From: Planctomycetota bacterium
GTDB taxonomy: Bacteria; Planctomycetota; J058; JAJDCQ01
DNA length: 64,000 nt
Direction: 5' to 3'
NCBI GenBank assembly: GCA_029260755.1
Contig: JAJDCQ010000052.1
Location: 1-64,000 of the forward strand
Of the stretch, positions 52,138-61,860 are shown piece after piece. Position 1 is the stretch's first letter, and each line of letters starts with the position of its first letter. The notes beneath the pieces were generated by a model. The model was not told where the DNA came from. It made no database searches and saw only the letters and a list, made by a program, of their open reading frames with translations. The position numbers and the translations under genes were made by a program.

Positions 52138-53562
52138 TTGCCCGAACCCGACCCGAGCCCACACGACCTCGACGCCGACGACGACGCCGCGCGCCGCTCC
52201 GCGACCCGCGACCCGACGCGGCTCCTCGCGGCGCTCCAGCGCGACCGGGTGAGCCTCGAGCTTCGCACCCTCGATCTGTGCTTCCTCGTCGCGCTCCGCA
52301 TCCGGAGCGCGCGCGAGGGGCTGGCCTGCTTCGAGGAGCCGGAGCTGCTCGACGTCTTCGAGCAGGTCTGCGACCTCGTCGAGCCGGGCGCCGACAACAC
52401 GCGCAAGCGCGCCACCCACGCGATCCAGCGCCTGCGCGATCAGCGCCTGCTCCGCCGCGTCGATGGCGCGGGCATCCTCGGCCCCGGCGAGTACTCGTTG
52501 ACGCGGCTCGCGACGGGCATCATCGATTTCCTCCTCGAGGACGAGGCGCTCACTCGCGAGAGCCTGACGCTGCTGACGAAGGCCCTCCTCGTCAACCTCG
52601 GCGACGTCGCCTCCGCGGCGCGCAAGGCGACCTCGGCCGAGGACTGGCGGACCCGGGTGATCGGCCCCCTCCAGGTCACCGTCGCCGACCTCGTCAGCGG
52701 CATCGAACGACGCCAGCGCGGCCTCGACGACCAGCAGGACGACGTCAAGCTCCGCATCGGCGAGCTGCTGCAGAGGGACTGGTTCGAGTCGGTCGATCGC
52801 TGCGAGTCGCTCCTCGAGGTGACCGCGACCACCCTCGCCGAGCTCAACGAGGTCCTCCTCCACGACGCCGCCCAGATGACCTCGGTCCTGGACGAGATCG
52901 AACGTGCCGCCGCGGCCGCCGACGCCGCGGCCGCCGAGGAGGCGGCCCAGCGCGTCTCCGAGCAGATCGACCGCGTCGCCGCGTGGGGCCGCACGCGCCA
53001 GCGCGCCTGGTCCGACTACTACCAGTACATCCATGGCTACCTGCGCGACGTCGTCCGCCTCGACCCCGAGCGCGCCCTCTCCGAACGCCTCCGCGACGGC
53101 CTCGCCCGCTTCCTCGACCGGCCGTTCGCCCTGCTCGCCGCCCGCGCCCCCGCCATCCGCGTCCCCCGCGACGTCACCGGCGCCGTCCTCCGCTCCCCCG
53201 TCGTCCGCCCCCCGCGCGAGCGCGAGCGCCCCCTCGTCGAGGAGGACCGCGACGACGCCGCCCGCTCGGTCGAGGACCTCGTCGCCGACGCCCTCGCCGC
53301 CTCTCCGAGCACCCTGTCCGCCGTCCTGCGCACGGTGCTCCCCCACCTGCCGCCCGCCGGGCGCTACCTCGCCACCGGCCGCGCCACCGAGGCCGTCGCG
53401 CCCCTCGCTGCCGACACCCGCGACCGCCGATGGGTCCGCATCGACGGCGCCCTCGAGATCGAGGACTGGACCCTCGCGCCCGCGCCGCCGCCGGCCGGGT
53501 CGGACGCGGCCGCGCCGAGCTCGAACGCCGCCGCGGCAGCCCGCCCGCGAGGCGCGCCATGA
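52138..53562 (+). CDS. jetA: Wadjet JetA (MukF/MksF-like kleisin)
   Basis: A 474-aa kleisin subunit of a Wadjet-type SMC complex. The N-terminal part (LDLCFLVALRIRSAREGLACF, RATHAIQRLRDQRLLRRVDG) fits the MukF winged-helix region; the middle is coiled and helical, with EQIDRVAAWGRTRQRAWSDYYQYIHGYLRDVV resembling the MukF/MksF linker. The tail is Pro/Ala-rich. The TTG at 52138 is 9 bases after GGAG and is the best start. It overlaps jetB by 4 bases (ATGA). In Wadjet this subunit bridges the SMC heads and helps the complex recognise and cut closed circular plasmids. Confidence 0.85.
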   Translation: MPEPDPSPHDLDADDDAARRSATRDPTRLLAALQRDRVSLELRTLDLCFLVALRIRSAREGLACFEEPELLDVFEQVCDLVEPGADNTRKRATHAIQRLRDQRLLRRVDGAGILGPGEYSLTRLATGIIDFLLEDEALTRESLTLLTKALLVNLGDVASAARKATSAEDWRTRVIGPLQVTVADLVSGIERRQRGLDDQQDDVKLRIGELLQRDWFESVDRCESLLEVTATTLAELNEVLLHDAAQMTSVLDEIERAAAAADAAAAEEAAQRVSEQIDRVAAWGRTRQRAWSDYYQYIHGYLRDVVRLDPERALSERLRDGLARFLDRPFALLAARAPAIRVPRDVTGAVLRSPVVRPPRERERPLVEEDRDDAARSVEDLVADALAASPSTLSAVLRTVLPHLPPAGRYLATGRATEAVAPLAADTRDRRWVRIDGALEIEDWTLAPAPPPAGSDAAAPSSNAAAAARPRGAP

Positions 53563-54284
53563 CCGACCCGCCCGCCTTCGCCAGCCTCGAGGACGTCGTC
53601 CGCGCGCCGCAGTTCCCCGACGCCGACCTCGCCCTGCGCGCCGGCCGCCACGTCGACCGCGACGAGGCCGAGCTCTACCGCTTCCTCGACGACGCCGAGC
53701 CCTTCCTCGTCGAGCTCTACGACCGCTTCGCCTGCCAGCTCGTGCGCCGCTCCGAGGGCTACTTCTTCCTCCTGCCGCGCGGCGATCGCCTCGGGCTGCG
53801 CCACTTCACGATCGCCGAGATGCTGGTCGGCCAGTCGCTCGCCCTCGCCTACCTCGACCCCGCCACCGTCGCCGCCGGCGGCCGGGTCACCCGCGACCAG
53901 GTTCTGGCCCGGCTCGCCGGCCTCCTCGGCGACGACACCCTGGTCGCCGCCCTCAACCCGCGACGCCGCCGCGGCCACCACGACGCGCGCGTCGCCGAGG
54001 AGACGGCCCGCACCGAGATCGGCAAGGCGCTCCGCGGCCTCGCGTCGCTCGGCTTCATCGATCTCCTCGACGACGAGCGGATCCGCGTCCGCGCCCCGCT
54101 CCTGCGCTTCGCCGACCCGGTCCGCGGTCTCGACGAGCCCGGCGTCGCCCTCGAGCGCCTCATCGCCGAGGGCGAGATCGAGCCGCTGCCGTTCGAGGGC
54201 GGCGCCGACGCGCCCCACGCCACGACCCCGTCGGGCGCCGCCCAGACCGCCCGGTCCGAGCCGCGCGCCGAGCCCGACGCGTGA
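53559..54284 (+). CDS. jetB: Wadjet JetB (MukE/MksE-like)
   Basis: A 241-aa MukE-like accessory subunit with winged-helix character. The segment EGYFFLLPRGDRLGLRHFTI followed by AEMLVGQSLALAYLDP is close to the MukE signature. Later RTEIGKALRGLASLGFIDLLDDERIRVRAPLLRFADP forms the second winged helix. A low-complexity C-terminal tail (AQTARSEPRAEPDA) follows. Its ATG lies in the jetA stop and its end overlaps jetC by GTGA, so the three subunits are translationally coupled in stoichiometric order. Confidence 0.88.
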   Translation: MTDPPAFASLEDVVRAPQFPDADLALRAGRHVDRDEAELYRFLDDAEPFLVELYDRFACQLVRRSEGYFFLLPRGDRLGLRHFTIAEMLVGQSLALAYLDPATVAAGGRVTRDQVLARLAGLLGDDTLVAALNPRRRRGHHDARVAEETARTEIGKALRGLASLGFIDLLDDERIRVRAPLLRFADPVRGLDEPGVALERLIAEGEIEPLPFEGGADAPHATTPSGAAQTARSEPRAEPDA

Positions 54285-57200
54285 AGCGCGCGCGCGCCAC
54301 CGCGGTCGCCCTCGTCAACTGGCGTGGCGTCTTCTTCGAGCGCTACCTCCTCGATCGCCACGTCACCGCGCTCGAGGGCGCCAACGCCGCCGGCAAGACG
54401 ACCGTCCTGATCGCCGCCTACCTCGTCCTCCTGCCCGACATGAGCCGCCTGCGCTTCGCCAACGTGGGCGAGCAGGGCGCCGGCGGCGGCGACCGTGGCG
54501 TCTGGGGACGACTCGGCGAGACCGGACGCCCCTCCTACGCGGCGCTCGAGGTGCGCCTCGCCGACGGCGCGCGCCTGCTCGCCGGCGTCCACCTCGAGCG
54601 CCGCGGTGAGCCGGCCGTCGACGCGACGCCCTTCATCGCGACCGGCCTGCCCGACGAGGTCGGCCTGTCCGAGGTCCTCCTCGAGCGCGGCGAGCTCGAC
54701 GCGGTGCCCGAGCTGACCGGGCTCCGCGAGCACGTCGCCCGCGCCGGCGGGCGCCTCTCGACCTTCACCACCCTCAAGGACTACTTCGCCGCCCTGTTCG
54801 ACCACGGCGTCACCCCGCTGCGCCTCGCCACCGAGCTCGAGCGCGGCAAGCTCAACGAGATGCTGCGCACGAGCATGACCGGCGGCGTCTCGCGCTCGCT
54901 CACATCGGGGCTGCGCGGCTTCCTCTTCAAGGAGGAGGCCGGGCTCGCGACCACCCTCGCCCAGATGCGGGGCAACCTCGACGCCTGTCGCCGCACCCGC
55001 GACGAGGTCTCCGAGTCGCGCCGCCTCGAGGAGGAGATCAGCGGCGTCTACCAGGCCGGCAGCCTCATGTTCGCCGCGGCGCTCCACGCGACCCGCGAGC
55101 GCGCCGACGAGACGCGACGCCGCGTCGATGAGGCGCGCGCCGCCGTCGAGACGGCCGCCGCCGCGATCGCCGAGCTCGAGCGCGACCGCGGGCGCATCGC
55201 GGCGCACCACGACGAGGCGCGCCGCCGCCACGAGCAGGCGACCGCCGAGCGGGCCGTCGCCGCGCGGCACCGGGAGCTCGTCGAGCGCGGCCGTGAGGCG
55301 CTCGGGCGGCTCGCCGAGACCGAGGCGGCCCGCGTCGCGAACGCCGCCCGCGAGGCCGAGCTCCGCGCGGCCCGCGAGCAGGCCGAGGCCACCCTCCGCG
55401 CGCGCCGCGACGCCTTCGACGCGGCCTTCGACGAGCAGCGTCGCGCCGCGCGCGGGCTCGCCGAGCTGCAGCGCGGGATCGAGGAGCTCCACCGCCGCGC
55501 CGCCGAGCACCGCGTCGCGCGACGCCGGCTCGCCGAGGCGCGCGAGCGCCTGCCCGAGCACGACGCCGCCCTCGCCCGGCTCGAGCCGGTCGACGGCGGC
55601 GGCTCCGGCGAGCCCCCCGCCGCGCACCACGACCCGCTCGACGCGATCGCGGCCGACGTCGACCGCCGCACGGGGGAGGCCACCGCCGAGCTGGTCGCGG
55701 TCGAGCGGACCCTGTCGACCGCGGAGGCCTCCCGCCGCGAGCACGGCCTCGTCCTCGCCGCGCTCGAGGCGATCGCCCTCCAGCCGATCGCGGTCTCCGA
55801 CGCCCTCGCCCGCGCGCGCGCCACCCTCGCCGGGCTGCGCGACGCCGACGCCCTCGCCGCCGAACGCGACGCGCTGCCCGCCCGGATCGAGACGACCCGC
55901 GCCCGCGCCGAACGCCAGCGTCGCGTCCGCGAGGAGGCGGCGCGGCTCGAGCGCGAGGCCGCCGCGCCCGCCGGCGGGCTCGCCACGCGAGACGGAGACG
56001 ACGACGCCGGCGCGCCGGCCGAGCCGCTGACCAGCGCAGACGCCCTCGCCCGCGCCCACGCCGCCGCCGGCGACGCGCGCGACGCGGCCGAGGCCGGCCG
56101 CCAGAGCTCCGAGCGGGCCGCCCTCGCCGAGGAGGCCGCCGCGACCGCGGCGCGTGAACGCGCGGCGGCCCTCGAGCGGCGCCTCGCGCGCTGGGAGGCC
56201 GCCCGCGAGCGCGCCGCGCCGCTCGAGGCGGCGTCCGGCCGGGAGCTGCGCACGCGCGCCGACGTCGCCGGCCTGCGCTCGGTCCTCGGCGGCGATCGCG
56301 ACGAGGCGCGCCACGCCGAGGCCGAGCTCGAGGCGAGCATCGCCGGCTGGCGCGACGAGGCGCGCGACCTCGAGCGGTCTGGCGGCACGTTCTCGACCGA
56401 GCTGCTTCGCGCGCGCGACGCGGTCGACGGCCAGCTCCTCGCCGCGCGGTTCGAGGACGTGCCGATCGAGGAGGCCGCGACGCTCCAGGCGCTCCTCGGC
56501 CCGCTCGCCGACGCCATCGTCGTCGACGATCCGCGCGTCGCGGCGGGCGAGCTCGCCGCGACCGACGACCGCCCCGACACCGTCTGGCTCGTCGGCGGCG
56601 AGGCCGCCCTCCCCGGCGCCGGCGAGGGCGAGGGCGACGGCGAGCGCCCCGCGGGCGAGACGGTCGGCGCCGCGGGCGACGTCCTCGTCACCGGCTCGGC
56701 GGGCTGGCGGCTCACCCGCCCGCCCGACCAGCCGACCCTCGGCCGGGGCGCGCGCGAGCGCCGCGTCGAGGAGCTGCGCCGGCGCGCGACCGAGGCGGCG
56801 CCCGAGCTGGCGGCTCGGCGGGCGCGGCGGACCGAGGTCGAGGCCGCCCTCGAGGTGACCGACACGCTCCTCGGCGAGGCCGATGTCCTCGAGCGGGGCG
56901 ACCCGACCGAAGAGCTCGCGGCCGCCCGGGCCGACGAGCGGGACCGGCGCGCCCGCGCCGCGAAGCACCGCGGCGCCGAGGCCGAGCACGCCGCCGCCGC
57001 CGAGCGGGCGGGCGGGCGCGCGGTCGCCCTGCGCCGCCTCCTGCCCGACGCGGGCCTGCTCGACGAGCCGGACCTCGACGCCGCGGTCGAGGCGTTGCGG
57101 GAGCGGCTGCGGGCCGCGCGGGCGGCGGCCGACCGCGTCGGGCGCGTCGCCGCCGACCGCGCCCTGCTCGAGGAGCGGCTCGACGTGCTCCGCGACGCAC

Positions 57201-58837
57201 CCCCGAGCGACGAGGAGCTCGCCCGGCACCGGGCGCGGCGCGACGCGCTCGACCGCGAGCAGGCGCGGCTGGTCGCGGGTCGACTCGCCCTGCGTGAGCT
57301 GATCGCGAACGCCGGCGCGCTCGGCTGGACCGACGCCGAGCCGGCCCTGCGCGCGCAGAGCGAGCTCGTGTCGGCCCTCGAGCTCCAGGTCGAGCGCGCG
57401 GAGGCCGCGGCCGACGGGGCCGCTCGCGAGCGGGCCGCGGCCGAGGAGCGGCATGAGGAGGCGGTCGTGGCTCACCAGGGCGCGCGCGGCGAGCTCGAGG
57501 CGATCGAGGCGCGGCTCGCGCGCGAGCGGGAGGAGTGGGAGCGGCTCGACCTCGACGACGCGAGCGACGCCGCGGTCGAGGCGGCCGCCGGGCGGCTCGC
57601 GGCCGCGGAGCAGGCCGAGGCGACGAGCGCCGGCGAGGCGCGCGCGGCCGCCGACGACCTCGTCCGGATCGACGAGCGCGCCGCGCGGGCCGCCGATGCG
57701 CACGCGGCCGCCGCCGAGCACCTCGAGCGCGAGGAGCGGCTCCACGCGCCGGAGAACGACCGCTGGGAGCGCCTCCGCGGTCTCGCCGAGCAAGCGGACG
57801 TGCTCGGCCCCGCCCTCGCGCCGGCGACCGTCGAGGCCCTCGTCGAGAAGGGCAGCGCCAACCTGCGCTCGGCGGCGAAGGCGCACGGCGCGCGCCTGCT
57901 CGAGCGGATCGTCCACGCGCGCGACGGCGAGGCGCTCCACGGGCGGCTGCGCGAGCAGCTGCACGACGAGGAGCTCTCGGGTGAGGACTACCTCGCCGCG
58001 TGGCTCGCCGCCCGCGCGTGGCTGCGGCGTCGCGTCCCCGCCCAGGTCGCCGAGACCGACGAGCCGTTGCGGGCGCTCGAGCGGCTGCGCGAGCACCTGC
58101 GCGGCCTCGAGGAGCGGCTGTCGCGGCAGGAGGCGGAGCTGCGCGGCGAGAGCGAGGACGTCGCCCGCAACATCGACATCCACATCCGGCGCGCGCAGAA
58201 GCTCGTCCGCCGGCTCAACGATGACCTCGAGCAGGTGCGGTTCGGCAGCATCGTCGGGCTGCGCATCCGCTTCGCCCGCGAGGAGCGAATGGACGCGATC
58301 CTGCGCGCCCTGCGCGAGGGCGCGATCCAGCAGATGCTGTTTCAGCCCGACGTGCCGATCGAGGACGCGCTCGACGAGCTGTTCCGGCGCCACGGCGGCC
58401 GGACGAGCGGTCAGCGATTGCTCGACTACCGGGAGTACGTCGACCCGAAGGTCGAGGTGCGCCGCCGCGTCGGCAATGCCTGGGAGGCGGCCAACCCGAC
58501 GCGCCTGTCGACGGGCGAGGCGATCGGCGTCGGCGCGGCGCTGATGATGGTCGTGCTGACCGCGTGGGAGCGCGACGCCAACCTGCTCCGCGGCAAGCGC
58601 GCCCACGGGACGCTGCGCCTCCTCTTCCTCGACGAGGCGAACCGGCTGTCGCGCGACAACCTCGCCGTGCTGTTCGACCTGTGCTGCAGCCTCGACCTGC
58701 AGCTGATGATCGCGGCGCCCGAGGTCGCCCACGCCGAGGGGAACACGACCTACCACCTCACCCGCCGCCTCGACGAGCAGGGGCGCGAGGAGGTGATCGT
58801 CTCGGGCCGGCGGCTCGTCGCCGAGCGCGGGCCGTAG
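54281..58837 (+). CDS. jetC: Wadjet JetC (MukB/MksB-like SMC ATPase)
   Basis: A 1518-aa SMC-like ATPase, close in length to MukB. The Walker A is GANAAGKT (33-40) after VALVNWRGVFFERY. Two long Ala/Arg/Glu-rich coiled coils (about 230-700 and 780-1250) surround a hinge-like region near 730. The C-terminal head has the signature LSTGEAIG (1409-1416), Walker B LLFLDEANRLS (from 1447) and IAAPEVAHAEGNTTYHL, all MukB-like. GTG start at 54281, overlapping jetB. The protein would load on DNA, extrude loops and act as the sensor and motor of the anti-plasmid complex. Confidence 0.92.
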   Translation: MKRARATAVALVNWRGVFFERYLLDRHVTALEGANAAGKTTVLIAAYLVLLPDMSRLRFANVGEQGAGGGDRGVWGRLGETGRPSYAALEVRLADGARLLAGVHLERRGEPAVDATPFIATGLPDEVGLSEVLLERGELDAVPELTGLREHVARAGGRLSTFTTLKDYFAALFDHGVTPLRLATELERGKLNEMLRTSMTGGVSRSLTSGLRGFLFKEEAGLATTLAQMRGNLDACRRTRDEVSESRRLEEEISGVYQAGSLMFAAALHATRERADETRRRVDEARAAVETAAAAIAELERDRGRIAAHHDEARRRHEQATAERAVAARHRELVERGREALGRLAETEAARVANAAREAELRAAREQAEATLRARRDAFDAAFDEQRRAARGLAELQRGIEELHRRAAEHRVARRRLAEARERLPEHDAALARLEPVDGGGSGEPPAAHHDPLDAIAADVDRRTGEATAELVAVERTLSTAEASRREHGLVLAALEAIALQPIAVSDALARARATLAGLRDADALAAERDALPARIETTRARAERQRRVREEAARLEREAAAPAGGLATRDGDDDAGAPAEPLTSADALARAHAAAGDARDAAEAGRQSSERAALAEEAAATAARERAAALERRLARWEAARERAAPLEAASGRELRTRADVAGLRSVLGGDRDEARHAEAELEASIAGWRDEARDLERSGGTFSTELLRARDAVDGQLLAARFEDVPIEEAATLQALLGPLADAIVVDDPRVAAGELAATDDRPDTVWLVGGEAALPGAGEGEGDGERPAGETVGAAGDVLVTGSAGWRLTRPPDQPTLGRGARERRVEELRRRATEAAPELAARRARRTEVEAALEVTDTLLGEADVLERGDPTEELAAARADERDRRARAAKHRGAEAEHAAAAERAGGRAVALRRLLPDAGLLDEPDLDAAVEALRERLRAARAAADRVGRVAADRALLEERLDVLRDAPPSDEELARHRARRDALDREQARLVAGRLALRELIANAGALGWTDAEPALRAQSELVSALELQVERAEAAADGAARERAAAEERHEEAVVAHQGARGELEAIEARLAREREEWERLDLDDASDAAVEAAAGRLAAAEQAEATSAGEARAAADDLVRIDERAARAADAHAAAAEHLEREERLHAPENDRWERLRGLAEQADVLGPALAPATVEALVEKGSANLRSAAKAHGARLLERIVHARDGEALHGRLREQLHDEELSGEDYLAAWLAARAWLRRRVPAQVAETDEPLRALERLREHLRGLEERLSRQEAELRGESEDVARNIDIHIRRAQKLVRRLNDDLEQVRFGSIVGLRIRFAREERMDAILRALREGAIQQMLFQPDVPIEDALDELFRRHGGRTSGQRLLDYREYVDPKVEVRRRVGNAWEAANPTRLSTGEAIGVGAALMMVVLTAWERDANLLRGKRAHGTLRLLFLDEANRLSRDNLAVLFDLCCSLDLQLMIAAPEVAHAEGNTTYHLTRRLDEQGREEVIVSGRRLVAERGP

Positions 58838-58870
58838 CGGGCGCCGCGGGACGAGGACGCGCATCCAAAA

Positions 58871-59854
58871 ATGTGGGATCCGATCGAGCACCGCCTGGCC
58901 CTCCTCGAGCTGCACGACGCCGGAAGGCTGCGTCGCCGGCGGAGCCAGGGCGAGGCGTGGGCGTGGCTCGCCGAGCTGCCGTGGACGCGCCGGTCGGGCC
59001 GCCGCGACGAGCTCGCCGTCGTCGAGGAGCGGCGCGAGGACGTGCGCGCGCTCCTCGATCAGGTGTGGCCGGCGTGGGAGGAGGCGCGGGCGCGGCTCGG
59101 CCAGGCCGGCCTGCCGCCGACCGAGCGCGGCTGGCGCGAGCTGGACGACCGCGCGCGGGCGGGCGAGATCGCGCCGCTGCCGCCGCGGCTCAACCGCCGG
59201 ACGGCCCTGGCCCAGGTGGGCCCGCACTCGAAGGCTTCGCTGACCGCCACGCGGCGCGAGGCGATCGGCGACGCCGACGTCACCCGCGACGGCGCCGTGC
59301 GGCTGCGACCGTCGGCGGGGCTCCGGGTGCGCCGCGACGAGCTCGACCTCGACGCGACGCGGCTCGCGTGGCTGCTCGGCGAGCTGGTCCTGAGCGAGCG
59401 CGCCCTGCGCGACGGGACGCGGCTGTCGGGCGCGCGGCCCGCGGCGGTGCTCCTGGTCGAGAACCTCGGGCCCTACCTCGACCTCGATCCGCCCGAGGGC
59501 TGGCTCGTCGCGCACGTCCCGGGCTGGAACACGCGAACGGTGAAGCTCCTCCTCGATCAGCTCGCCGACACGCCGGTGGTGCACTTCGGCGACCTCGACC
59601 CGAACGGCGTCCGGATCGTCCACCACCTCCGCGAGCACCGCGCCGACCTGCTCTGGGCCGTGCCCGGCTTCTGGCGCGAGCACGTCCCCGACCGGGCCCT
59701 GGCCGCGCGCTGGCCCGAGGAGCTCGACCTCGGCGACGCCCCGCCGCTCGTCGGCGAGCTCGCCGCCGCCGGCCTGTGGCTCGAGCAGGAGCTCATCACC
59801 CTCGACCCGCGCCTGCGCCCGGCGCTGGCGTCGCTCTCCGCGCGTCGAGCCTGA
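58871..59854 (+). CDS. jetD: Wadjet JetD (MksG-like TOPRIM nuclease)
   Basis: A 327-aa DUF2220/JetD nuclease, a little shorter than many JetD proteins. The TOPRIM acidic residues are E197 in LLVENLGPYLD and D241/D243 in VVHFGDLDPNGVRIV. The N-terminal ~180 residues are the helical and winged-helix arm that docks on the SMC complex. The ATG at 58871 lies 33 bases after the jetC stop. JetD is the effector that cuts DNA once the complex has extruded a small circle. Intact catalytic residues suggest the system is active. Confidence 0.88.
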   Translation: MWDPIEHRLALLELHDAGRLRRRRSQGEAWAWLAELPWTRRSGRRDELAVVEERREDVRALLDQVWPAWEEARARLGQAGLPPTERGWRELDDRARAGEIAPLPPRLNRRTALAQVGPHSKASLTATRREAIGDADVTRDGAVRLRPSAGLRVRRDELDLDATRLAWLLGELVLSERALRDGTRLSGARPAAVLLVENLGPYLDLDPPEGWLVAHVPGWNTRTVKLLLDQLADTPVVHFGDLDPNGVRIVHHLREHRADLLWAVPGFWREHVPDRALAARWPEELDLGDAPPLVGELAAAGLWLEQELITLDPRLRPALASLSARRA

Positions 59855-60036
59855 ACATGTCGTAGGGCTCATCGCACCAGCCGCGCGCAACCGCCCACCA
59901 CGGAGGGTCGGGCGGCAGGGGGATTCGGGCAGAGCTCGTTGCGGAACCGATCGATCCACGGTTCGATGTCATTACGCTCCCTCCGGCTGCCGTCGCGACG
60001 ACTCGGCGGTGCCCCCCATGACTCGAGGGCCCTGTG

Positions 60037-61254
60037 ATGAGACTCTCCGCCTTCGCCTCGAGCGTCGCCCTCCTCGCGCCCTTGGTGCTCCTCGCTGCCA
60101 GCCCGGCGGCGGTGGCTCAGGACGATTCCCGGGCTGGCAAGGATGAGCTGTTCGCTCTCCTCGCCTCGACGGAGGCCGGCGAGCGCGCGCGCGCCTACCG
60201 GCTGATCGGCCCGGGCGGCGCGAACGCGGACATGGCGTCGGTGGCGACCCGCCACCTGTCCAAGCTGCTTCGGACCGACATCGAGGCGTACGAGACGGCC
60301 GAGTCGGCGCTCCTGGATCTCGGGCCGATCCTGTCGAGCACGACGGCGGGGCGGTCGCTCCAGAAGAACGTGGACAAGTGGGAGGCGGCGCGTGACAAGG
60401 CCGTCGCGGCGGTCTCGGACGAGACCGCGTGGCCTTCTCCCGGCCCGACCAAGCCGGTGGGCGGCCCCCAGAAGGGCGCCCAGAAGGTCACGCGAGAGCT
60501 CGAGCGCGCGGCCAAGGCCTTCGCCAAGCTCGACGATCCGGTCCGCGAAGCGCGAGGGAAGCTGGGGACGGCCGAGGAGCAGCGGGCACGTCTGGACGAC
60601 CTCGCCGCTCGGAGGCTCGTCATCGATGAGCGGCGGGAGAGGATCGAACCCCTGGGCGGCACCGCGCCGAAGTTCGAGCCGGCGCCTCTCCTGATGTTCG
60701 AGCTGGCCCAGCTCCTGGCCGAGGGCAAGCTCGCCGAGGCGATCGAGCTCCGGGGCGACCTCCAGGGGCCGGACAGGGTGCTCTTCTTCTGCCTCTACGG
60801 CCAGGCCATGAACGAGGCCAACGAGGCGGCCGACGGGGCCGAGCTGGATCCGGGGTGTCACCAGGCGATCGAACGCCTCAACCGCCTGCGAATGGCTCTG
60901 GGGTTGTTGCCCTACGAGGTGAGCAAGGTCCTGACCGACTCGCTCCGGGGCCACCTGGACGAGATGCGCGAGAAGCGCTACTTCAGTCACTACAGCCCCG
61001 ACCCGGCCCGGCGAACGAGCCAGGAGCGGGCGCGGCTCCTGGGCTGGAAGAGCTCGACGGGCGAGAACCTGTCCGACGCCCCGCCGGTCAAGTCGATCGA
61101 GATCTGGCTGTGGGACGGCGGGCACGGCCGGATCATGTTCCACCCCACCTTCACCTGGGTGGGGCTCTCGTGGAACGGTGCGTTCTCGGGGATGGTCATC
61201 GGCGGCAACGAGAGCGACGCGAACCGGATCCCGCGGCCCGATCTCCTCGACTGA
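60037..61254 (+). CDS. secreted CAP-domain (SCP/YkwD-like) protein
   Basis: A 405-aa protein with a signal peptide (LSAFASSVALLAPLVLLAASPAAVA, cut near AQDD). After ~240 helical residues comes a CAP-type domain: LNRLRMALGLLPYEVSKVLTDSLRGHLDEMREKRYFSHYSPDP, GWKSSTGENLSD, and HGRIMFHPTFTWVGLSWNG. The His and Glu residues correspond to the CAP cavity. Such proteins are extracellular; their activity (protease, lipid binding) is unsettled. The ATG at 60037 was preferred to the GTG at 60034. It is separated from jetD by about 180 bases without a gene. Confidence 0.8.
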   Translation: MRLSAFASSVALLAPLVLLAASPAAVAQDDSRAGKDELFALLASTEAGERARAYRLIGPGGANADMASVATRHLSKLLRTDIEAYETAESALLDLGPILSSTTAGRSLQKNVDKWEAARDKAVAAVSDETAWPSPGPTKPVGGPQKGAQKVTRELERAAKAFAKLDDPVREARGKLGTAEEQRARLDDLAARRLVIDERRERIEPLGGTAPKFEPAPLLMFELAQLLAEGKLAEAIELRGDLQGPDRVLFFCLYGQAMNEANEAADGAELDPGCHQAIERLNRLRMALGLLPYEVSKVLTDSLRGHLDEMREKRYFSHYSPDPARRTSQERARLLGWKSSTGENLSDAPPVKSIEIWLWDGGHGRIMFHPTFTWVGLSWNGAFSGMVIGGNESDANRIPRPDLLD

Positions 61255-61286
61255 GAGGCGAAGGCCCGACCCGAGGAGGACCGTCT

Positions 61287-61859
61287 GTGAAGAGCGCCTA
61301 CCACTCCCTCGAGGACCTGCTCGCGATGATCGATGAGCCGAACGGCTCGCGTTGCGTGAAGCTCCTCGCCGACAAGCGGGCCGAGATCGCCGACGCGCCC
61401 GGCTCCGCCTACAACCACCAGGCGTGGCCGGGGGGCTACCTCGACCACGTGAGCGAGGTGATGAACATCGCCGTCTCTCTGTTCGAGATGATGGACTCCC
61501 TGCGGCCGCTTCCCTTCTCGCGCTCCGACGCCCTGCTCGTCCTCTTCTTCCACGACGTCGAGAAGCCGTGGAAGTACACGACGGGGCCCGACGGGGTCGT
61601 CGTTCACCGCGAGGGCCTGAAGACGAAGGCGGAGCACAACGCGTTCCGGACCCGTCTCCTCGAGGAGTACGAGGTCGAGCTCACCGACGCGCACCGCAAC
61701 GGCCTGAAGTACGCCGAGGGCGAGCTCGACGGCTACTCGAACCGACGCCGGGCCATGGGGCCGCTCGCCGCGTTCTGCCACATGTGCGACGTGGCCAGCG
61801 CCCGGCTGTGGTTCGCCCATCCGGCGGCCGACGATCCCTGGGGCCGGCGAGCCCGCTGA
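61287..61859 (+). CDS. HD-superfamily-like hydrolase
   Basis: A 190-aa protein. NHQAWPGGYLDHVSEVMNIA and DALLVLFFHDVEKPWKYT place a His and an HD pair as in HD phosphohydrolases; GPLAAFCHMCDVASARLWF near the end may hold the last metal-binding Asp. Start GTG at 61287 follows GAGGAGGA. No partner gene is adjacent; it is convergent with the BNR gene, one base apart. The substrate is unknown. Confidence 0.65.
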   Translation: MKSAYHSLEDLLAMIDEPNGSRCVKLLADKRAEIADAPGSAYNHQAWPGGYLDHVSEVMNIAVSLFEMMDSLRPLPFSRSDALLVLFFHDVEKPWKYTTGPDGVVVHREGLKTKAEHNAFRTRLLEEYEVELTDAHRNGLKYAEGELDGYSNRRRAMGPLAAFCHMCDVASARLWFAHPAADDPWGRRAR

Positions 61860-61860
61860 C

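Noticed and set aside
53849..59959. A 2036-codon open frame on the minus strand over the Wadjet genes
   Set aside because: It is an antisense shadow caused by very high GC at third codon positions; the plus-strand frames have clear SMC, MukE and TOPRIM motifs.
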